The notes under the pieces are model-generated. The model had not been told where the DNA came from, ran no database searches, and saw nothing but the letters and a program-made list of their open reading frames with translations. Positions 22,958 through 35,107 of a stretch of DNA of 64,000 bases are shown here, piece after piece. Location of the stretch: the NCBI GenBank assembly GCA_039000515.1, contig JBCFYV010000012.1:40065429-40129428 (forward strand), read 5' to 3'. The DNA comes from Timema cristinae. Its lineage: Eukaryota; Arthropoda; Insecta; Phasmatodea; Timematidae. The position numbers and the translations under genes are program-made. How positions within the stretch are numbered: the stretch's first letter is position 1; each line of letters begins with the position of its first letter.

Positions 22958-25399
22958 TAAATGAAGAGTTTACTGTGGATATGCTTGCAAATTCAGTTAT
23001 ACTTGCTTTGTGCTTCGATCACTTGTGGTGGTCGTTGATGTCCACATTTCCAACATGCTCAATGGAGAGCGCCAACAACCATTGTTGACGCTTCCCTTTA
23101 AACGTGACCACAAACCTTTTTAAGAAAGGTATAGTCCTTTTGAGGTTTGTTAGTGTATGTACACTTTCTTTTTGACATTTTGATTTGAGTCAATGTAGTG
23201 CACGTACTCACTTTCAAGTGTTGCGAAACGGGCTCTCCTCAAATATAGTAATGAAGCCTAGAAAGGAAGCCGTAAAATAAATATTAAATACATTCTACGG
23301 TTACTATCGTATTTGAAGTACACGACCGGCCCCTTAGTCTAACACAGTAGTATAACAGTCCAACAGAGTTGCTGGGCAAATTCGGTGGAGTAACAATGCA
23401 GATAGAACGTCGTAGATGGCTGCGATCTAGACCCTCTGACGTATAGCACACGGCACAGAACCGATAAAACAGCTTCCAAACGGTGAAACAAATATGAAGG
23501 AAAACCCACTAAATTCATACTAAGTTCTCGAGCACCACATCTCAAACTTAAACCCACGTCTTACTCTGTCTTACATATAGTTAGTGTTGTCTTTCTCGAT
23601 CCAATATATAACTATATCTCCATTTTCCATGTTGTAGGTGACATAAAGCGTGAGTTGTGTTTCTGTGTGTGTGTGCGTGAAGAATGTAAATGTAGTGCGT
23701 GTGCGCGGAATTATTTAGCCCGGACCAAAATGCAATCCAGACGGGACATTGGGACGCACTTTTCAAAATGGGACAGTCCCGGTCAAACCAGGACCAACGG
23801 GAGGACTAACTAGAGGTGCATTGATAGAGGTATCAGTTAATCAAACAAGTAGATACCGGACCCTGATATGGGAGGTGAAATTCCACTTTGAAAAGTATTT
23901 TACTTATATTAGGTGTCAGACAAGTGACTTAGTGGTGTCCTTAATGTAATAACAATAAGATAATGACATATTTCTTAACATGATATGGCCTATTTAACAC
24001 TTTTTGAACTGGGGGGGGGGAAGGGATGGGGAACCAATTATACTGCTCACAAAACTTCTAGTAATTATTTATAAATCAATGTACCTGATATATTCTTGCT
24101 AGTCCAAAACTAGTTAAGTTATAAATATACTTCAATCTAGACAGAATAATTTGGGATATGTGTATACAAAACTCTTTACCCTATCTAACTATTGTTAATT
24201 TTCAGACGTTTATAAAGGCATTGTGGCAACATTGCATGAAATAACCGTCTATGTTTTAAAATGAATGTTCAAAAGCTCGGATTCATTTCATGAGGGTGAG
24301 GGGAAGAGGGGAAGGGTAGATATAATTACACCTTTCCCTACTATTATCGCCCCGCATAAGTCGTTTAGTTTTCATCTTGTTCTCTTTCCACTTTTCAAAA
24401 CCCACTACAACACCCATCCCATTTGCCTTATTTGTTTCCACAAAATTAGCTTTTAATGGAGTAAAATATAGCCCTCCACTCTGGAACATAAATTTCAATT
24501 AATGGAAATGATGTCATAAACCAAATGCCAAATTAATTTTTTTTTAGAGGTAACAAGATGAAAATGTTCCAAGTTTCTATGGAAATATAAATATGAGCTT
24601 TCATTCATTTGTTTGGCTTTCTGTGTATGAAGAGGTGTTGATAGGGGCAGAATTCACAACTCAGCATGTTTTGTTAATATTACGTCACACTGAGTCGACG
24701 GCTATATCTTAAATTGGGATGAAGGTCATGCATGGCCTCAGTTATGAAATATTTAATAATACAAAACTTTTAAGGACGTTTAAGTAAGCTTCGAATTATT
24801 TATAAAAGATTTTTTTGTTGGAAAAACAGCGCGGAAATTTATTTGGACCTTTACGAATTTAATTTTAACCATATACTTTTCGTTCTAATAATGTTAAGAA
24901 AGCAATATCATTTAAAACACAAATTACTAAAATTAATATAACAATACTACATGGTTTATCATATAAACATTATACAACCTGTAATATATAATCTCAATTA
25001 CACTTTAATTGTGTCAAAGTAGTATACATTAATTTAAACTATTAAAAATTTAGTTCTCTTATTTGGTCCTTTAATACTAAAATACTAAAATACATAGGAT
25101 AGAACCCGAGACTGATTAGAAAACTTATGTTCAAAAATAAACACCCTATTAACATATTTGCTGGAGATTCAATACATTTTTTGTAAATCCTCAATAAACT
25201 TCATAAATATGAGTAGAGTTATTTTTATAACAAAGAAAATGTCAAAGAAAGCACCCAACAATAGTGGTTTTAGAATAAAAGTTTGTTCATAACGTGAATA
25301 CAAAAGTTTTCCGTCTTCCCCCCCCCCCCCCCAAATAAAAAACCCTGTTAAATCAATAAAGAATCTTAGTGCGTCGGTGCACCGCTTCACCCATTTTTG
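22441..25399. other. Non-coding DNA with simple repeats
   Basis: No gene recognised. A (CA)n(TA)n tract lies at 22928-22958. A G/C-rich dyad-bearing stretch at 23710-23820 (GGGACAGTCCCGG) resembles the end of an old DNA transposon but no partner end was found. A G run lies near 24009 and a run of about 14 C at 25319-25332. Confidence 0.4.
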
Positions 25400-25735
25400 C
25401 TAGTGAAACGGGCAACGGTATACTGGCTGGCAAGGCAACTTTAATAGTAGGAATACTAGTGTGTAGGAGTAGTGCAAGTGCGCCTAAAATAAGACTGCGT
25501 GATGGTGCTTGTGGTATACTGGCTAAAATTTGCCAACATTGATCGGTACAGCATCCTTACCGTAAGCAGCGAATACTGTAATGGGTGTGCGAACGATCAA
25601 AGCTAATAACCTGTTCTACTCTATTTAAAATTACTACATGAAACTGTGAAAGAATAGCCTCGGATGACCAAAGCTATGATGGGCAGCTGAGGTTAAAACT
25701 TAAGAGCCAATGTTAACAATCTGGCGAGAACACGT

Positions 25736-26600
25736 ACTATTGGAACGTGGAATGTGAAAGGAGTGTGTGGTAAACAGAATGAACCACTAGAAGAAAGGAT
25801 TGGAAGAAAAATTTATATTATGTGTGTTTATATCCTATGTGAAACCAAGCGGTAAATGAAAGATGTTTTGATGACGAGTGATGGTAGACTGGCAATGTAG
25901 ACAGGTGTGAATGAATATTTAAGGAAACATCAGAGTGTAGGTTTAATCTTAATCCCAATGCTAAAGCTGTTTGTGAGAAAGTATGAGTTGGTGTCATCTA
26001 TACTTCTATGGGTACGTGCGAAAATAGACATTCGTAGAATGATAATGGTTGCTAGCTATTCTCTGGTGGAGGGTGAAGGCGAGAATGTGAGAATGGAGTT
26101 TAGGAATTAGCTCAGTGAAGTATTTAATGGATATAAACCGGGTGAAAGAATTATCTTCTAGGATATATGAATGAATAGATGGGTACTCAGAGAAAGAGTT
26201 CAGAGGGAGTGTTAAGAAGATATGGTGATGACAGGGTACATGGGAAGGGTAATGATTAATTGCATCTGTGTTTATAAATAGGTTTATCTGTGTCAAACAC
26301 ATGTTTTAAACACAAAGATATTCACTTGTATAAATGGAAAAGTGGTGATTCGAGAACGATGAATGATTTTGTGGTGTATGATGAGATACTTAGAAGTTTA
26401 GTAAGGAATACCAGGGCTGTGCGTGGATCTGAATATGGAACGGATCACTTCCTAGTGATCTCAGTAGTTGAATTATGTAGGAACTTAGGGAAGAAGCAGC
26501 GCAAGAGTATTGAACAAGTAAAAGTGAAAGATGAGAAGTTGCAAGATAAAAGTGTGAGAGCGCAATATGAAAGATTTCTGGACGATAACTCAACTTAATA
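25736..26600 (+). pseudogene. LINE endonuclease domain remnant
   Basis: TIGTWNVKGVCG (25736) holds the metal-site Asn. CETKR (about 25838) holds the catalytic Glu. A DI*MNRW relic of the usual GDMN motif (about 26160) keeps the Asp but has an in-frame stop. The 26290-26598 frame has HKDIHLYKWKSGDSRTMNDF and ends with GTDHFLV (26438-26458), the conserved SDH-type motif with its His. These residues define the APE-like endonuclease that nicks the target DNA for target-primed reverse transcription. Several frame changes separate the motifs, so the protein cannot be made. Confidence 0.85.
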
Positions 26601-27119
26601 AGAGCATAAATGGAATGTCGAAATAAATGCTAATAATATAAAAGTGCTTGGAACAGAACAAAATATAATGTAGTTGAGTGCGCGGAAAGCGTGTGTGGAT
26701 CTGCAGTGGTGGGAAACTTAAAACGAGATGCATAGGGGAATGTACAGGTGAAATAAGCTATAAAATAAAATACAGAAGCATACAAATTAATTTTTGCTGA
26801 GGAGAGTTAAACAGAACATAAGAGATGTTGTACATACAAAAAGAGAAAAAGATTAATGAAAAGAAAGTAGTAAAGAAAAAATTACATTAAAAGAAGTAGA
26901 AAGAACGCAGAATGATTTTGAAGGAAATGCTAAGCTGTTCTGGAAGTGGATAAAGAGAACGAGCGGGAGAAGAAGTAAATAAATATAGCATTCAGATTGA
27001 GAGAGGTGAGATGATCTGGGATGTAAACAGTATAAGAGAGCGAGAGAAGGAGTATGTTGAGTAATTGCATGGCGAAAACGAAGCGAAAGTAGCCGAAATT
27101 CAAGAAAATGTTGTGATGA

Positions 27120-28450
27120 GTGAAATAATTAAAGAGAGTTAAGTTTATAAAGCTATTAAATGATTAAAGAATGGCAAGTCTGTGGGCGTAGATGTGATCA
27201 AAAGTAAAATTCTTAAATGTAGGGGAAGGGTACTACTTGCCAAACTTTCATTATGTGTGTATATGCTGGGATTTAGACTGTTCCTAATGAGTGGAAGAAT
27301 AGTGTCTTTGTCCTTTTTTTCAAAGGTAAATTCAGTAATTGTGATTGTAAGTATTTTCGGGAAATTAGTTGGTTTATTATTTCAGGCTAAGTGTTTGGGA
27401 GAGTTCTAATTGAGATGGTACGTGAAAAAACCGCGAACAAGATTTGGGGTATGCAATGAGTTTCATGCAAGTTTGAGGTGGCATGGGACACGTATTTGTA
27501 TGGCATCAAGTGATTAAGAAATGTATGGCAATAAAGAATAAAGTTCATGGTAGATTCTTTGATATGGAGAAAGAGTATGATCGGGTGAATAGGAGTACCA
27601 GTGTGTTATGTAATTTTCTGAGAGATTATGGTGGGGATGCATGATTGATACATGTGGTGCATGCTAGAAATAAATCGTTCATTAGTGTGGATGGAACTTT
27701 GATCAAATGGGTGGACATTGAACAGGGTGTTATACATGGATTTGTTATGTTGTTGATGTACAAATGGACCATGTGAATGTGAGAGTGCTCTTATGTACAG
27801 ATGATGCTTTATTAATGGCTGAGAATGAAAGTGATTTGCAGAATGCATTAAATCATTTTAAGGTGTTACAAAGAGAATGGATCTTCAAATAATTGCCTCC
27901 AAAACTAAGGTGTGTGTTTTTTATAAGGACAAATCAGAAAAATACTGTCAACTTAGTATAAATGTAAAACTGTTAGAACAAGTGAATGATTTTGTGTATA
28001 TTGTCAGAATGTTCTGTAAAAACAGAAGGATAGATTGTTAAATCAACAGATGGGTGAATGCATCTCATACAGTAGATGGAGGGTTGTGGAATATTGCAAA
28101 GATTGAAGTAGGATCGAAAGATGCAAATATGACAGTATATAAAATTGTGTTAAAGCCAAAATAATTTTATGGATGTAAATCGTAGTTTTGTCTGGAGAAA
28201 CACAAAAGAAAGTTGAATGTGGTTGGAATGAGATATCTAAGAAATGTCTGTGGAAAAAATCGTATGGGCAGAGTCGGTAAAGAATGGGTGTGGGAGGAGT
28301 GTGGTTTAAAAGGAAATCCAATAGCTCAATGTGAGGCAAGCCTCTTACGTCGGTTTGGGTGTTTTGAATGGATGAGTGTCGATCTTGTAACGAATCGTTT
28401 ATATGGAAGTAGAATCTGTGGATTAAAAGGAGGGATTAGGCTCTATTAGA
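27120..28450 (+). pseudogene. LINE reverse transcriptase and C-terminal remnant
   Basis: NGKSVGVDVIKSKIL (about 27170) is the N-terminal RT motif. FFDMEKEYDRVNR (27557-27595) is motif A with its Asp. LLCTDDALLMAENESDLQ (27789-27842) is motif C, where the usual first residues of Y-A-D-D read C-T-D-D, so both Asp remain but the motif is altered. VVGMRYLRNVCGKNRMGRVG (about 28218) and ECGLKGNP follow in the C-terminal part, which in the wider family continues to a RWFGH..RM motif, seen here as RRFGCFEWM. Stops between motifs (for example near 28040 and 28160) show decay. Confidence 0.85.
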
Positions 28451-28664
28451 CGTGGCTAAATGTTGTAGATGGATGTTGGAAAATGATATACATTTTTCAT
28501 TATTAAAGAGCATATATTACTCGGTGTATGGATGTTATTAAAACGAAGGAATTGTCCAAGAATAGTTAAGGGTAGATAATGTTATTGAGGATGGATTAAG
28601 TACGGGGCTATTGTTTTTTAAGTTATATGCACAGTTTCTTGCCTACCTCGTAAAAGAACGGCGT

Positions 28665-29276
28665 GATGTATGTATGTATATGTATACATATATATATATA
28701 TTTGTATGTATATACATGTATATATGCATATACATGTATGTATGTATGTATGTATGTATGCATGTATATATGTATGCACTTATGCATGTATATATGTATG
28801 TATGTGTGTATGTATGTATGTATGCATGTATGTATGTATGTATGTATGCATGTATGCATGTATGCATGTATGTATGCATGTATGCATGTATGTATGTATG
28901 TATGTATGTATGTATGTTTGCATGTATGCATGTATGTATGTATGTATGCATGTATGTATGTATGTATGTATGTATGTATATATGGATGTATGTATGTATG
29001 TATGTATGTATGTATGTATGTATGTATGTATGTATGTATGTATGTATGTATGTATTCATGTATGCATGTATGCATGTATGCATGTATGCATGTATGTATG
29101 CATGTATGCATGTATGCATGTATGTATGTATGTATGTATGTATGTATGTATGCATGTATGTATGTATGTATTTATGCATGTATGTATGTATGTATGTATG
29201 TATGTATGTATGTATGTATGTATGTATGTATGTATGTATGTATGTATGTATGTATGTATGTATGTATGTATGTATG
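28665..29276 (+). repeat. (TATG)n microsatellite, about 610 bp, at a LINE 3' end
   Basis: About 150 tetranucleotides, mostly TATG with scattered CATG, TATA and TTTG variants. The last 200 bp are almost pure, and the first 400 bp carry the substitutions. It opens long artefactual frames on both strands. It starts exactly where the LINE 3' UTR ends. Confidence 0.95.
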
Positions 29277-29619
29277 AAAACATAATAAAAAACTCACTTG
29301 AACACACTTAAATATAGATACACTAACTTACGGTCACAGACTGAATTTAATATATTTCTTTTTAAAATCGTATAAGGTATTTGGTACTGACAGACATTTA
29401 AAAGATATGTAGCCTTAACAATTAAAAAGTATTCAGTCGTGGTAATTTATTTATTTTTGCGAAAAAATTGTTGAAATACGTAATATTCCCTGGGGCTATA
29501 GTTTTTTGTAAGTTTTAAATCATTATAGCCTACTAACTGTTTTAGATTGTGGAAATATCAAAGCATATTAAATTATTTGAAAAATAAATTTTTACTTAAT
29601 AATTTTTTATATCACTTCT
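29277..29619. other. AT-rich non-coding DNA
   Basis: No features recognised. Confidence 0.5.
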
Positions 29620-29852
29620 TGTGAACACGCGTATTAATGCGTTAGTCTAATGTAGTACACTTTATTGACATGAAGGTATGGAATTGAATCTCAATAAGAT
29701 AGTTTTAAATATTTTCCCAACATTTATTCCTTGTCTGCTTCCACGCCAATGATTGTATAATTTCTTTAAATTCGAAATTTCTTATTCCTAACACATTAGT
29801 GTGAATATGTGGAAATTCCGGACGTGTATTAAGGTAAGGTGCATATACTACC
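29620..29852 (+). repeat. SINE-B copy (diverged)
   Basis: GCGTTAGTCTAATGTAG head, GGAATTGAATCTC B-box region, TTCTTATTCCTAACACATTAG body and a GGACGTGTATTAAGGTAAGG decayed tail. Confidence 0.55.
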
Positions 29853-30061
29853 TAAAAAATAAACTATGTTTTCATTATAAATTTTAAACGGCTACATACA
29901 TGTTTAGCATGACGTATTTCCTTAAGGAACCACCACTTTAAAGTAAATATTCCTCAAGCTGTTATTCTTTATGGGGACGACAGCTATGAAACTTCAAAAT
30001 CACACATGCATTCCTTGCTTGTCTTGAAATATTACGTTTGTGAGCACAATTATTTATTTGA

Positions 30062-30300
30062 CACCACGTCTTAATAACCATTCGGGCTATACGCTTAATT
30101 ACTAATTACGCTAATGGTTTAGGAATTGGGAAGGGCGAATTTAAAGAAAGTGAACCTGCATTTGTTTGTAGTGAGTGGACAACCAATTAGGAAAAACTAC
30201 CCTATTTCACCCGATTGAGATTTGAACCACGATCTTCCCGTCCTTGGTAGTCTATATCAACACGAAACTAGCGCGTTAGCTAACTATGCCACCGGGTGGG
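30062..30300 (-). repeat. SINE-B copy, nearly full length
   Basis: Starts with the inverse tail CACCACGTCTTAATAACC, then CATTCGGGCTATACGC, GGTTTAGGAATTGGGAAGGG, TTGAACCACGATCTTCCCG (B box) and GCGCGTTAGCTAACTATGCC (A-box side), ending CACCGGGTGGG. One of the best copies for defining the consensus. Confidence 0.8.
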
Positions 30301-31235
30301 TGACCACAACTTTCATCTGTTAGAGGAAGGTTAAATATATGTATATCAAACTATACTTTAACATTACGATTTTCCCCATTAATCGTCTTTTAAAATTAGC
30401 TAATTTAACAATTTCATACATTTTTCTAAAACTATAAAACCTAAGAAGTTAGATTTTTAAACCAATAGAGATAAGTTGATATATTTACCCTTAACTTTGA
30501 CGTGAGCGATATTTAAGTATAATCTAATACTTCATAAATAACGTGAGATTCGTTAATGTCTAAAAGTACATAACCATTCCATTAGGTGGTGCACTTAATA
30601 GACCGTCTCATAGTTAACTAAATGGGACATTAAGAACGTGCATCACATGCCTATCAACTTTGTGATACAATCATATTAAATGCAATTTAGATAAAAAAAA
30701 CTGCATTGAAAAGGCAATTTTTAATCATTTTGGAATGGTTTCACAGCTAGGATTGGTGAACAAATATTTATTCTGTCACAATAGGGACATACAGTAATTA
30801 TTGTCAAGAAACGATATCACTTTGTCCCACATCATCACCACGAATAATGTCGAGTAATCATTCAAATATGATTGTACTGTACACATTTCTGGAATATCTT
30901 GGTCTTTTCTTTTCCCTTTTACTCGCATACCTGACGAGCTGGGAGTTGAGTTGGGCCTGCTATGAGGACCGCTCTTAAATACAAGATTACACTTGAACCA
31001 AAAATCGTAACGAGGGGCGGAATTCTATATTATTTACTTAACAGTGAAACTGGGATAAGTGAAATAGTTGTTTCATTTAGAAATGAATACTTTTCAATTA
31101 AAATAAAATAAATTTACAATGGTAAGTAAATGCATTGTTTACCCAGGATGATTACAGGTTACCGCTGTAAGATGTGACGGTTGGTTAGAGCTGTTTTCTT
31201 GCAGCCCAATTATAATAGGAAGAACCTTGTCTAAC
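30301..31235. other. AT-rich non-coding DNA
   Basis: No features recognised. Confidence 0.5.
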
Positions 31236-31340
31236 AAGTGGGTCTTTAGATCTACTTTTACGTATTTTTACTTAAGGTCATATGATCTGTAGCTATTACT
31301 TTGTTAAATATTATCTACATCTATAAAATAACATTTATAA
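31236..31340 (+). repeat. Family T dispersed repeat, copy 1
   Basis: AGATCTACTTTTACGTATTT, CATATGATCTGTAGC and TCTATAAAATAAC line up with 44,585-44,710 (plus) and with the inverse of 48,720-48,870. Its nature is unknown. Confidence 0.45.
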
Positions 31341-32083
31341 AATAGTAAAATTTAATCAATTTTGGCCGCAAAGAATATGTTTGTATTGACTAAAAGGCCT
31401 TAACGATGAGAAATGGACTATACATATCACGTTATCTGCAGTGTGAAATTGACTCTTAACTGTTTTTAAGAGAGTTTTAAACTATTTTTGATATTATTTT
31501 TAGGATAAATTCTGTAATCCGAATTAACAAACTTTTGTTCTAAAATAATCATTGTCGTGAGCCTTCATTTACCTTGGTTTTTAAAATTTATCTTGACGGA
31601 TTAATTGATGTATAGATTTTACTAATAAATAATTAGTACTTCAATAAATATGGTTATTTAACAGATTGTTGGTTGTTTTAAAATAGGGATGATGCCCTTT
31701 ATAACTAAATAACATCTATTTTAAGTTTTATATTTCTAGAGTAATTCACAAACAGGTAAAATCGGCTCATTATCAGTGATGTTTCACACTAATTTATGTA
31801 GTTAATAGATCAAAGTTAATGGTTAGAAAGACAGATATAGTCTTCCTTAAGGTGGGATGAAATTATTTTGACTGTTTTTATTACAAACTTATTTTTTGAT
31901 CAAAATAAATTGAATTCTTCTTCGTTTGATAAGTTTAGTTTAAACCTATACACATCTTTATCTCAACCGTTTTTGAGTATTTGCCATGAACATAATGGAA
32001 TTTGATGAATTAATTATTCAAGATATCATATTTGTTAATTATGTTTATAGCCGTATCTAAATATTACTTACTTTAAATTTAAA
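31341..32083. other. AT-rich non-coding DNA
   Basis: No features recognised. Confidence 0.5.
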
Positions 32084-32150
32084 AGCGACACCTGGACACG
32101 GGAATGAGTCCCGTGTTTGATTCCCATGTCTAGTTGTAATTTTTAATTTC
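32084..32150. repeat. SINE-C remnant folded into a small palindrome
   Basis: GCGACACCTGGACACGGGAAT (inverse B-box end) is joined to GAGTCCCGTGTTTGATTCCC and ATGTCTAGTTGTAATTTTT (the same end, forward). Two copies of the SINE-C B-box end meet head to head with almost no spacer and no A-box part. Confidence 0.55.
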
Positions 32151-32409
32151 AAAATATCTAATGGAATTTGATGGAAACATTTTTAAATGAAGAGGAAAAG
32201 TTATTATAAATTATCAAGATGCTCATAACAAATGTTCAAGAATTTTTGATATATTATGTGCAGATAATCAAACTAATCAAATCTCTTGGAACAATATTTT
32301 ATTGATTGAGTCTTAACGAAAGTTTTTCTATAAAATCTTTATGACTACAAATCTTAGCTAAAATTCCTTCCTTACCACCTTAAACAAACTCATTTTACTT
32401 TGTTTCAAC

Positions 32410-33190
32410 CTCCCAAAGAAGAAGTATTGTGATCGTCAAAAAAAATCTAACTCTTACATTTTGATGAAAATATATGTTTCATGATTCCATGTAACTGAAA
32501 CAATTGTTTTAACGACGTCATTTATTTGTCTGTATGTTTGCATCTCGACCTATAGTCCATACGATTTTACCAATTTGGCAAAAACTTGGATCTAGGGCTT
32601 CCATAAGTCTCCCAAGTGGATTTTGGAATTTAATATATATATATATATACTTATATATATTTAGTAAATATTATTAAAGATTATTTTGAGAAATTATATT
32701 TTATCTCCTTTTGCCCTTCAGTAAACTACACTTAAAACATATATACATATATAACCCTAAAATATTATATATTATATATATCCCTTAAATATTATATATA
32801 TAAAACCCTAAAATATTATATATATACATATATATAACGCTGAAATTAAGTGTAATTTATTGAAGAGCAAAAGGAGATAAAATAGTACTTCTCAAAACAG
32901 TCTTTAATAATGTTTATTAAATTTTGTATCCAGGTATTGCTTAACATTTCAAACACAATGGATATTCTCATTTTTCTATGAAAATGACATTAGGATAGTT
33001 TATATAGGCGGAAATCTTCAACTTTAATAATATCTCTTTAATTATTTCTGATAAGAAATAACTTATCACTGTAAAGTTCTAGTATTATTAAAGATAAAAT
33101 GTTTTTATTTGAAAAATATTTTAATAAAAAAGTTATTGTTTATGAGCTATAGGCAAACATAAATATATTTTCATGGAGAACTTTGAAATT
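32410..33190 (+). repeat. Family R dispersed repeat, copy 2
   Basis: AAGTATTGTGATCGTC, TGTCTGTATGTTTGCATCTCG, CTTGGATCTAGGGCTTCCAT and GAGCTATAGGCAAACATAAA match 43.02-43.6 kb in order. It differs by an inserted foldback at 32663-32917. Confidence 0.6.
32663..32917. repeat. Foldback (inverted duplication) around AT-rich core
   Basis: The left arm contains TATTTTATCTCCTTTTGCCC and AGTAAACTACACTTA. The right arm is the inverse, TAAGTGTAATTTATT then GCAAAAGGAGATAAAATAG. Arms are about 78 bp each, and the core (about 32740-32840) is made of TATATA and CCCTAAAATATTA repeats. Confidence 0.8.
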
Positions 33191-34982
33191 GAAATTAAGT
33201 GGTATAATATGTAGTGGACAGTGATATTCTTATTTCTCAATGTTTTTGTAACAGCATATATTATTTTATGTATTTAATGGAGTGTTTCTGCAACAATGTG
33301 TATTATTTCGTTTCAAAAATCTTATAAGTATTTAGTAAATGTCTCTATTTTAAGATAAAATAGAGATAAAGTCTGTGTGCGGTGCACTGTAACATCAATT
33401 TTTTTTTTACAGGATCATAACATATTATTTTTAGATAACTGAGGTATAGGAATTTCAAAGCGTCTTAACTGACATTCCTCTAAGACACACCACAGTGTTA
33501 GAGTAATTACCTTCATATATTCGGCCCCCTTAGCAAAACAGATTTGGTTCCTATAGGTATTAGCACTCACTCCCTTCTCTCAACTCTGGAGAGGTTTTGT
33601 GGTTCCCGATCATGGATCAGTTGGTCGCTTAGTTCGGTTAAACGCTCTAGGGACGCACTCTCTTCGATGTTACTGGTTGTTGGACATTTTATTTCCCTCT
33701 TCCCCCTCCCCTATATTCTCATCTCTTTACCCGAGCAATAGGCTCAGATGGCTAATTTGCCTGGCCTCCTCCCAATTCAGGAGTTCTGTGGCTTTGGATA
33801 CGTGCGATGGTCGAACGGTGAAGATTGGATCGTTTGGTCCTGGTTAGAATGGGCTTATGTGTCCTTGGGAAAGGGGATGGGGAGCTGACAATGGTTTCAA
33901 ATCCTTGTGAGTGGTGTAAACTTTCTAGTGTGGGCCTAGTTCCTACAAATATGTATACGAATGATATGAAATCAGCGACATTTTTGGTTGCGTTTATCAC
34001 CAAAAGGTACCTTTGATGATAGAGTAATTTAAATTTTCTAAGAGAAACCATCCTTTTATCTGTCCAATATATACTCGCACAAGCATAGACCTAAATTTAT
34101 TAAATATATAATAAAGATTGTAGAATGTCAATCAGATAGATTGGACAGCTACAAATAAAATATCAATATTTTATTTATTTACGAAAGGGAGAAAGAATAT
34201 TAATGTATTTGAAAAGTAATTTACCTCAAAGTTTATTGTCCCGGACTAAATGCAGTCACATGAAATTACGTATCTCCCCGAATTGAAACACGTGGTTGTT
34301 AAAAATATTGTCTTTTGATAAATATTGTAGCAGACATCATAGAAGAGGACTAATATTATCTGATTTATGAATATAATACTTTAACGCATACCCTTTGCCA
34401 CTGGATGACATCGGATAAAAAAAATTATATATACTGGCCATGCTGTTTATAAGAAAATATAATAAAGTACATCTATATCACAAATTCTCGTTAAAATAAT
34501 AATTGTTCCTAAATAACATAATTAAAACAGATATATTTAAATAAAAGATGCTTTAGTGTCTACTCACCGTATTAAGATGTCCTCGGATTCTCTGACCATC
34601 TTATTAGGAGAAAACATTCAAAAAACAACAGCATGGCGACTTCAAACACGTGTGTCCACTTCCAGTTCATATACGCCAAGAAGTCTAGAGTGGACTCAAC
34701 CTCGATCCCCTGCTGCCGGAGTTGCCTAGCGGCGTGTCTACGGAGCTTACCTTTACCTCACCCCGCAAGCTGTTCACCCTCATTTGTTTCCCTTTTACCT
34801 TGCCTTCATCCGTCCTTCTCCTTATCTATATTTCTGAGTTTATCACCCTTTTTCTTTGCTCCATTCGCATCAGATTTTTCAGTTTATATAGACCACCGGC
34901 CAGATCCACAATATAGCTAATTTACTGCAAACCAGCGTCGAAGGAGGAACTTCTGCATCGTGCCGCATCAAAGAACACGACG
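33191..34982. other. Non-coding DNA with two GC-richer patches
   Basis: 33,540-33,920 and 34,640-34,900 are richer in G+C and C-tracts (for example TTCCCCCTCCCC). Short frames on both strands overlap each other and none carries a recognised motif. They may be exons, old repeats or neither. The rest is AT-rich. Confidence 0.35.
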
Positions 34983-35107
34983 ACCACGAAGTTTAGGGCG
35001 TCGGATACGCTGCAACCATGGACAAGATGATGAACTTCGATGACTACCGCCAAGTTTAATCCGTTGGATTCACCGCAGCCATGGATAGGACCACGGACTT
35101 CGATTAT
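34983..35107 (+). repeat. Two tandem ~62-bp units
   Basis: Unit 1 has AAGTTTAGGGCGTCGGATAC, GCTGCAACCATGGACAAG and AACTTCGATGACTA. Unit 2 has AAGTTTAATCCGTTGGATTC, CCGCAGCCATGGATAGG and GACTTCGATTA. Both are CpG-rich. Confidence 0.7.

Larger units (their letters stand above)
25400..28664 (+). mobile_element. RTE-type non-LTR retrotransposon, degenerate, near full length
   Basis: Order seen: a possible 5' UTR (25400-25735) with a repeated GGTATACTGGCT about 97 bp apart; an APE-like endonuclease (25736-26600); a connector; a reverse transcriptase (about 27120-27990); a C-terminal region with CGKNRMGRV (28190-28450); a 3' UTR ending CTTGCCTACCTC...ACGGCGTGATG, which runs directly into the (TATG)n array. 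Domain order (endonuclease before RT, no RNase H seen), the GTWNV start and a tandem-repeat 3' end fit the RTE clade, from general knowledge. Stops and frameshifts throughout make it inactive. Plus-strand orientation is opposite to the copy at 16.2 kb. Confidence 0.85.

Noticed and set aside
25319..25332. Long C run (also C run near 56470) as a biological signal
   Set aside because: Most likely ordinary homopolymer slippage or an assembly length artefact.
28611..29311. Long open frames of Met-Tyr-Val-Cys and Ile-His-Thr-Tyr repeats on both strands (up to 224 codons)
   Set aside because: They are translations of the (TATG)n microsatellite in every frame, not genes.
33544..34051. Protein-coding gene in the GC-richer patch (frames of 82 and 99 codons)
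   Set aside because: Open frames on opposite strands overlap, are Ser/Leu/Pro-rich from C-tracts, and show no motif.
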